Notes under the pieces: model-generated
Databases searched by the model: none
What the model saw: only the letters and a program-made list of their open reading frames with translations
What the model was told of the DNA's origin: nothing
From: CAYRXM01 sp964449465
Lineage (GTDB): Bacteria; Chloroflexota; Anaerolineae; JAFGEY01
DNA: 64,000 nt
Reading direction: 5' to 3'
NCBI GenBank assembly: GCA_964449465.1
Contig: CAYVBK010000013.1
Location: forward strand, 1-64,000
Position numbers and translations under genes: made by a program
Shown: one piece after another, positions 59,734 to 64,000 of the stretch
Position numbering within the stretch: position 1 is the stretch's first letter
Layout of the letters: every line of letters begins with the position of its first letter

Positions 59734-59830
59734 GAAAATCATCCTCCTTTGGATTTCAGACAAAAAATAGAAACGACCGAGAAACAAAAAACACCGATTT
59801 TCTTCGCCACACCTCCTTCCTGTTCGAGTC

Positions 59831-60087
59831 CTCTGAAAAAAGCTTTACCGCCGAGGCACAGAGAATGCAAGTATTGCAAGATTTCTTGAACAATGTCAAA
59901 ACTCGGCTTGGTTTTTTCCGCAAATTCTTGAATGAGTCCACTGAAAAAACCACCAAGAACACCAAGTACACGAAGAAAGTCAAGACTTGCATTAATTATT
60001 TCAATGTTGTATTTGAACAATTTCAAGCTCAACCTGAATTTTCTTTGTGACCTTTGTGTTCTTTGTGGTTAAATCCACCTTTTTTCA
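59831..60087. mobile_element. MITE-like element 2 with a partial flanking copy
   Basis: Within the 392-bp gap upstream of the binding protein. CACTGAAAAAACCACCAAGAACACCAAG starts at 59939 (written in parts: CACTGAAAAAACC, then ACCAAGAACACCAAG). The complementary CTTTGTGTTCTTTGTGGT arm and TTTTTTCAAG end lie at 60051-60087. A second end-like sequence, CTCTGAAAAAAGC, lies at 59831-59843, with GGTTTTTTCC at 59910-59919. No ORF. The rest of the gap shows no promoter I can defend. Confidence 0.55.
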
Positions 60088-60125
60088 AGAGAGTCTTGAA
60101 TAAAACTCAAACTCATTGAATAGGG

Positions 60126-60541
60126 TTATGCTGCCACTGGCACATACAGGCTCGGATGAATTTGCTCAACAACATTTTCCTGGCTCGACCTCAAGCGCGC
60201 AAACACAACCGGTTTGTCCAGTGTGTTCAGCAATTCCAGATTATACAAACAAATCTCTGGATCATCGTCAGGTAGTATAATCAACTCAAAATCGTCCGGC
60301 AGGGAACTGAGTATTTGGGGCCTATCAAGCAAATAGCGCACAAGCTCACCTACCAAAGCAATGTTTCGTTCAACGATATTCTTGACTGCACTGAAAAAAG
60401 TCTTTGCAGGTCAGGTGCCCGTCACTTTGGTGAATTTTTACGAAAATTCGACACTTCTAAAGCATAACCATATTCAATCAAATTCAAGTGACGGGCACCT
60501 CAGCGAGTTTTTTCAGTGAACCCATTCTTGGGTTTGTTCAT
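60126..60541 (-). pseudogene. DUF5647-like small gene split by a 128-bp MITE-like insertion
   Basis: The 3' part (to 60126) encodes RYLLDRPQILSSLPDDFELIILPDDDPEICLYNLELL and a hydrophilic tail, resembling DUF5647. The 5' part is ATG at 60541 with GGAGAAAAA before it, encoding MNKPKNGF. Between them lies a 128-bp inverted-repeat element (60390-60517). Removing it joins ...GGG TTC with GCA GTC AAG AAT ATC GTT, giving one 95-residue frame. Read with the insertion, the upstream part stops after about 13 codons. A TTG at 60356 could still start a truncated 76-residue protein. The family name is from memory and moderately sure. Confidence 0.7.
60390..60517. mobile_element. MITE-like element 3 (128 bp) with perfect terminal and internal inverted repeats
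   Basis: Ends ACTGAAAAAA (60390-60399) and TTTTTTCAGT (60508-60517) are perfect inverted repeats. A second perfect pair, AGGTGCCCGTCACTT (60413-60427) and AAGTGACGGGCACCT (60486-60500), lies inside. The central part is AT-rich and non-coding. There is no target-site duplication with these boundaries. It lies within a small minus-strand gene. Confidence 0.82.
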
Positions 60542-60718
60542 TTTTTCTCCAACCACTCTTCATACCTCTGACGGTATTGGCTCCATCCATTCTTTGTCAA
60601 AACAACATTCCAATTGCACAGTAAACAAGTACCCGGCCCTGTTCTAACTCAAACTGAACGCGCAAGGCATTTATCTCATCTAGCAGCCGACGAAATTTAA
60701 CCTCGCGCACTATCTCAC
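60538..60718 (-). pseudogene. Decayed small gene upstream of the DUF5647-like gene
   Basis: Coding-like minus-strand pieces appear in different frames: EVKFRRLLDEINALRVQFELEQGRVL, then VQLECCFDKEWMEP after a one-base shift, then QYRQRYEEWLEKK ending in a TGA that overlaps the ATG of the DUF5647-like gene (ATGA). The pieces fit a small protein in which a middle segment has been deleted, leaving frameshifts. The tight overlap shows that the two genes once formed a pair, like many small toxin-antitoxin-type couples. Family and function are not certain. Confidence 0.45.
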
Positions 60719-60900
60719 CGCCCCACCACGCGCACCAACACAAAAATAACACCGATCATGATCAGGCCGATCACCAGAGTCACGACAGAAATGACAAACT
60801 CGGCCGTGCCGGGCGTCAGCACAAACAGCATCACAATAGAAAGAACCACCATCAAAAAGGCAATGCGAAAGACGGCCTGCCCGGCCTGCGGACTGATCAT
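60715..60900 (-). CDS. Small two-helix membrane protein at the end of the ABC importer operon
   Basis: 61 residues from the ATG that overlaps the stop of the preceding ATPase gene (ATGA). Two hydrophobic helices (RIAFLMVVLSIVMLFVLTP and FVISVVTLVIGLIMIGVIFVLVRVV) are separated by a short GTAE turn. No family recognised. The overlap argues that it is really translated; it may be a transporter accessory subunit or a general small membrane protein. Confidence 0.65.
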   Translation of the reverse strand: MISPQAGQAVFRIAFLMVVLSIVMLFVLTPGTAEFVISVVTLVIGLIMIGVIFVLVRVVGR

Positions 60901-61892
60901 GCCTCTGCCTTTTGCCTGGCTACCACGTGGCAAGACACAAAACGCCCATCCCTGGTCGGCAGCAAAGGCGGACGCTCAACATCGCACACTCCTTGCACAA
61001 AGCGCGGGCAGCGCGGATGAAAATGACAGCCCGGCGGCAGATTGGCCAGGCTGGGAATATCCTGGCTGCGCAGCGGCACCCGCTGTTTGTGGCGCGTCAG
61101 ATCGGGATCGGCCTCTGGCACCGCCGACAGCAAGGCCTGCGTATAAGGATGAAGCGGATCGTTCACCAGTCGCGGCGTATCGGCAATCTCAACCATGTTG
61201 CCCACATACATCACCGCAATGCGCCCACTCCAGGCAAAGTATTTGGCCAGGGCCAGGTCGTGGGTGATGAACAAAAAAGTCACCCCAAACTCGTCGCGCA
61301 GCCGCCCCAACATGGTCAGCAAGCTGACCCGGATGGACACATCTACCATCGAAACGGCCTCATCGGCGACGATAAAACTGGGGTTGACCGTCAACGCCCG
61401 CGCCACCGACACTCGCTGCCGCTGCCCGCCGCTCAACTCGTGCGGGTGCTTTTTCAGCAGGTCCTCCGGCGGAGTCAACCCCACAATCTCAAACAACTCA
61501 CAGGCGCGCTTCCAGGCATGGGCGCGGCTGGAAACCAGCTTGTGGCGAAACAAAGGCGCCGTGATGATGTCATAGATAGTATGCATCGGGTTGAGCGAGG
61601 CATAAGGGTCTTGGTGGATCAGTTGCACGCCAGTGCGATACCGTTTGAAGGCCGGCCTGTCCATCTGCCAGATATTTTGACCCTCGTACAAAATTTCGCC
61701 GCGCGTCGGGCGGATCAGCCCGGCGATCAGCTTGCCGGTAGTGGTCTTGCCGCAGCCGCTCTCGCCCACCAGGCACAAAATCTCGCCGCGCGGCACTGCA
61801 AATGAAACGTCCTCAACCGCCCAGATTTTCTTTTTCCGCGCCCCAAAAGAACGGCCCAAACTCCTGGCCTCGATCAAGATATCGTCGCTCAT
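60897..61892 (-). CDS. Oligopeptide/dipeptide ABC transporter ATP-binding protein (OppF/DppF-like)
   Basis: 331 residues from ATG at 61892 (GGGGAGGA upstream), overlapping the previous TGA (ATGA); a 12-codon upstream extension is rejected. Motifs are Walker A LVGESGCGKTTTGKL, Q-loop LIHQDPYASLNPMHT, signature LSGGQRQRVSVARAL and Walker B FIVADEAVSMVD. The C-terminal oligopeptide-transporter extension contains HPYTQALLSAVPEADP and a Cys-containing CHFHPRCPRFVQGVCD motif, which in some members binds an FeS cluster. It energises import with the OppD-like partner. Confidence 0.94.
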   Translation of the reverse strand: MSDDILIEARSLGRSFGARKKKIWAVEDVSFAVPRGEILCLVGESGCGKTTTGKLIAGLIRPTRGEILYEGQNIWQMDRPAFKRYRTGVQLIHQDPYASLNPMHTIYDIITAPLFRHKLVSSRAHAWKRACELFEIVGLTPPEDLLKKHPHELSGGQRQRVSVARALTVNPSFIVADEAVSMVDVSIRVSLLTMLGRLRDEFGVTFLFITHDLALAKYFAWSGRIAVMYVGNMVEIADTPRLVNDPLHPYTQALLSAVPEADPDLTRHKQRVPLRSQDIPSLANLPPGCHFHPRCPRFVQGVCDVERPPLLPTRDGRFVSCHVVARQKAEA

Positions 61893-62971
61893 GCCCGTCC
61901 TCCCCGCGCCTTTTCCAATTGATCCCAACTCTGGTCGGCTTTTTGTTCCACCTCTTGCCAGTAAAAGCAGGCTGCCGCATGCTCTGGCCCGATGTGGGTC
62001 AACTCGGGCTCTTCATGCCGACACCGCTCGGTCATAAAAGGACAGCGCAGATGAAACTTGCAGCCGCTGGGGAGATCAATCAAGTCGGGCGGCGACCCCG
62101 AAATCGAGCTAAGGTCCTGGAACGCTCCGGTCACGGTCGGCACAGCTTTGATCAGCCCCAGGGTATAAGGGTGACGCGGCTCGTAGAAAATCTGCTTGAC
62201 CGTGCCATACTCCACGATCCGCCCGGCATACATGGTCGCCACATGGTCGGCCAACTCGGCCGCCAGCGACAGGTCGTGCGAGATAAACATCATGGCAAAA
62301 TGGAGGTCATTCTGTAATGCGCGAAGCAAATCAATGATCGTGCGCTGGGTGAGAATGTCCAGCGCCGTAGTCGGCTCATCCAGGACGATCAGCGGCGGGT
62401 TGAGCAGCAAAGACATGGCAATCAACACGCGCTGACGCATGCCGCCGCTCAATTCGTGTGGATACGAACGCAGCACCCGGTCTGGCTCCAGATGGACGCG
62501 CAGCAGCAATTCGCTGGCCAGTTTCATCGTTTCGGCATAAGAGGTGGGGCGATGCGCCCTGACCGTATCATACATCTGGTCGCGGATGCGCAGCACCGGA
62601 TTGAACGCGCTAAGCGCAGACTGGAACACCATCGCGCAGCCCTGCCAGCGAAACTGGCGCATCTCTTTTTCATCCCAACTCAGCACGTCGTGGCCGACCC
62701 CATCCTGTCGATAGATGATTTGTCCGCGCGTGATCCGTGCCGTTTTGACCAGCAGCCGGATCAACCCCAGCCCCAGGGTGGTTTTGCCCGAGCCACTTTC
62801 GCCGATCAAGGACAGGCTCTCGCCGGGAAAAATGTCAAAATCCACACCGCGCACCGCCTTGACCATCCCTCGCTCGGCCTTGTACTCAATCGCCACATCG
62901 CGCACCGACAGCACGGCATCCTCGACATTTTGCCTGATCCAGGGGAGTTTTTGAGCAGTTTGATTCTCCAT
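61889..62971 (-). CDS. Oligopeptide/dipeptide ABC transporter ATP-binding protein (OppD/DppD-like)
   Basis: 360 residues from ATG at 62971. Motifs are Walker A LIGESGSGKTTLGLG, Q-loop MVFQSALSAFNPVLR, signature LSGGMRQRVLIAMSL, Walker B LIVLDEPTTALD and FISHDLSLAAE. The C-terminal region HPYTLGLIKAVPTV and the Cys-rich CKFHLRCPFMTERC are typical of the family. It lies 3 bp after the permease stop and overlaps the OppF-like gene by 4 bp, so the two ATPases are translationally coupled. Confidence 0.94.
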   Translation of the reverse strand: MENQTAQKLPWIRQNVEDAVLSVRDVAIEYKAERGMVKAVRGVDFDIFPGESLSLIGESGSGKTTLGLGLIRLLVKTARITRGQIIYRQDGVGHDVLSWDEKEMRQFRWQGCAMVFQSALSAFNPVLRIRDQMYDTVRAHRPTSYAETMKLASELLLRVHLEPDRVLRSYPHELSGGMRQRVLIAMSLLLNPPLIVLDEPTTALDILTQRTIIDLLRALQNDLHFAMMFISHDLSLAAELADHVATMYAGRIVEYGTVKQIFYEPRHPYTLGLIKAVPTVTGAFQDLSSISGSPPDLIDLPSGCKFHLRCPFMTERCRHEEPELTHIGPEHAAACFYWQEVEQKADQSWDQLEKARGGRA

Positions 62972-62974
62972 ATT

Positions 62975-63913
62975 TTACCCCCTCGCCCGCAGCCTGGGAT
63001 TGAACACTTCTTCCAGCGAACGGCTCATCCACACCATTGCCAGTTGAAAGAAAGCGATGGTAAACACCGGAGCCAGAATATAGGCCGCCGAATCTTTGAA
63101 AAAAATAGCCCCGCGCGTCCAGGCAATGCTGATCATCACACCCCAGTTATGGCTGGAAAAAGGCACCAACCCCAACAACACCAGGCCGGTTTGAGCATAA
63201 ATGGCCCCGGTCATCGAAAAGGTGAAACTGATGGCAATATAGCTCATCATGTTGGGCAAAATTTCCTTGAACACAATGTGCCATACACCCAGGTCCAGCG
63301 TCATTGCCGCCTCGATATAATCGCGCTCACGCAGCGACAAGACCTGCGCCCGGATCGCCCGAAACAGGCTGGGCCACGACAGTGCCGCCAGGATCAGCGA
63401 CAGCACCAGCATACTCTTGACCTGGATAAACCCGGCCAGGACAATTTGCAAAGGAAACGAGGGGATGGACATAAAAATGTCGGCAAACATGACCAAAAAG
63501 GCATCCACTGCGCCGCCCAGCACCGCCGAGACCGCCCCCAGTGTCACCCCAACAGCTGTGGTGATGATGGCGGTGAGCAAGGCGGTAGTCAAAATATCGC
63601 GCCCGCCGTTCACCACCTGCGACAGCGTGTCGCGCCCCTCGTGATCCATCCCCAAGGGATGCTGCCAGGATGGTTTTTCAAAAATGCGGGCGATACGGGT
63701 CTCCTTGTCTACCGGAATGACCAGCGGCCCTAGAAAAGAAATGACAAAATAAAGCACTACGATGACAAAGCCGATAAAACCGATGCGGTTGCGCGCCATC
63801 AAGCGAAAAAAGTCTACTACCCCGCGCCCGATGCCCAACACCACATCCTTGAATGTGCGCTCGTACACCACCGTGCTGCGTACAGCGTCTTCCGGCAAAG
63901 TCAGGTTGGACAT
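62975..63913 (-). CDS. Oligopeptide/dipeptide ABC transporter permease (OppC/DppC-like)
   Basis: 312 residues from ATG at 63913 (GGAGGAAAA 5 nt upstream); an upstream extension overlaps the previous gene and is rejected. The N-terminal cytosolic segment is followed by TM1 (NRIGFIGFVIVVLYFVISFLGPLVI). HPLGMDHEGRDTLSQVVNGGRDIL is the diagnostic DppC motif, and the EAA loop is EAAMTLDLGVWHIVFKEILPNM. Terminal helices follow. It forms the membrane pore with the DppB-like protein encoded just upstream. Confidence 0.94.
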   Translation of the reverse strand: MSNLTLPEDAVRSTVVYERTFKDVVLGIGRGVVDFFRLMARNRIGFIGFVIVVLYFVISFLGPLVIPVDKETRIARIFEKPSWQHPLGMDHEGRDTLSQVVNGGRDILTTALLTAIITTAVGVTLGAVSAVLGGAVDAFLVMFADIFMSIPSFPLQIVLAGFIQVKSMLVLSLILAALSWPSLFRAIRAQVLSLRERDYIEAAMTLDLGVWHIVFKEILPNMMSYIAISFTFSMTGAIYAQTGLVLLGLVPFSSHNWGVMISIAWTRGAIFFKDSAAYILAPVFTIAFFQLAMVWMSRSLEEVFNPRLRARG

Positions 63914-63914
63914 G

Positions 63915-64000
63915 CTATTTTCCTCCCCCGACCCGAATGCGCGGGTCCAGCACGCTGTACAAAAAGTCGGCCAGCAGGTTGGAGAAAATGACCACAAAGG
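63915..64000 (-). CDS. C-terminus of OppB/DppB-like permease (truncated by window edge)
   Basis: The last 28 codons are visible (FVVIFSNLLADFLYSVLDPRIR, ending GGGK and TAG at 63917-63915), matching the conserved (L/V)-x-N-L-L-A-D-x-x-Y-x-x-L-D-P-R-I-R end of OppB/DppB permeases. It precedes the DppC-like gene by 1 bp. The remainder lies outside the window. Confidence 0.88.
   Translation of the reverse strand, partial: FVVIFSNLLADFLYSVLDPRIRVGGGK

Overview
This looks like a scaffold from an uncultured member of the Chloroflexota, most likely the Anaerolineae/Caldilineae side. The evidence is: lipoprotein substrate-binding proteins with Pro/Thr linkers and the coiled VVEKEV-type leader typical of that phylum; secreted proteins carrying a (Y/F)LP-type motif after or before a linker; GAF/SpoIIE partner-switching regulators; many membrane GT39-type glycosyltransferases; and near-consensus sigma-70 promoters with 17-bp spacers. 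The taxonomic call is inference from family content. A 100-N assembly gap lies at 6802-6901. No rRNA, tRNA, CRISPR array or complete insertion sequence was recognised.

Region 1 (1-27951, all plus strand) is a cell-surface glycan cluster. It runs: partial SAM methyltransferase, GT4 glycosyltransferase, AsnB amidotransferase, secreted transglutaminase-like repeat protein, second GT4, DUF362 protein, WecG/TagA-type glycosyltransferase, polyprenyl-phosphate sugar transferase, polytopic GT-C-like protein, secreted clan GH-A glycosidase-like protein, two tandem paralogous membrane proteins (the second broken), a stand-alone PD-(D/E)XK fragment, and four tandem GT39-like membrane glycosyltransferases sharing one C-terminal domain. 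Many junctions are 4-bp stop/start overlaps, so much of it is probably translated as coupled operons.

Region 2 (28039-33398) holds a 19-repeat TPR protein, a DUF2200 protein and a membrane-anchored TPR protein on the minus strand, and a divergent Nudix-GNAT fusion on the plus strand.

Region 3 (33463-45241, plus) starts at a strong promoter. It encodes an unusual sugar ABC importer (two permeases with large extra domains, an SPFH protein and a lipoprotein binding protein, but no ATPase), a hairpin, and then a GNAT enzyme, a sugar isomerase-like protein, two ABC exporter half-transporters and a polytopic membrane protein.

Region 4 (45225-49545, minus) is a partner-switching module: a membrane 4xGAF-SpoIIE phosphatase, an RsbW-like kinase and a STAS antagonist. 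Region 5 (49677-57675, plus) encodes two secreted beta-domain proteins, a GH130 glycoside phosphorylase-like enzyme, a URO-D/MtaA-family protein, a GAF histidine kinase and a secreted DsbA-cyclophilin fusion. Region 6 (57756-64000, minus) is an oligopeptide/dipeptide-type ABC importer. Its binding protein is separated from the ATPase/permease genes by a degenerate stretch in which a 128-bp MITE-like element has split a small DUF5647-like gene; conceptual removal of the element restores the reading frame exactly.

The most noteworthy items are the MITE-split gene, a family of MITE-like elements with CTGAAAAAA ends, heptanucleotide repeats embedded in membrane-protein genes, and the sugar permease pair with a four-helix insertion and an extracellular beta-domain insertion.
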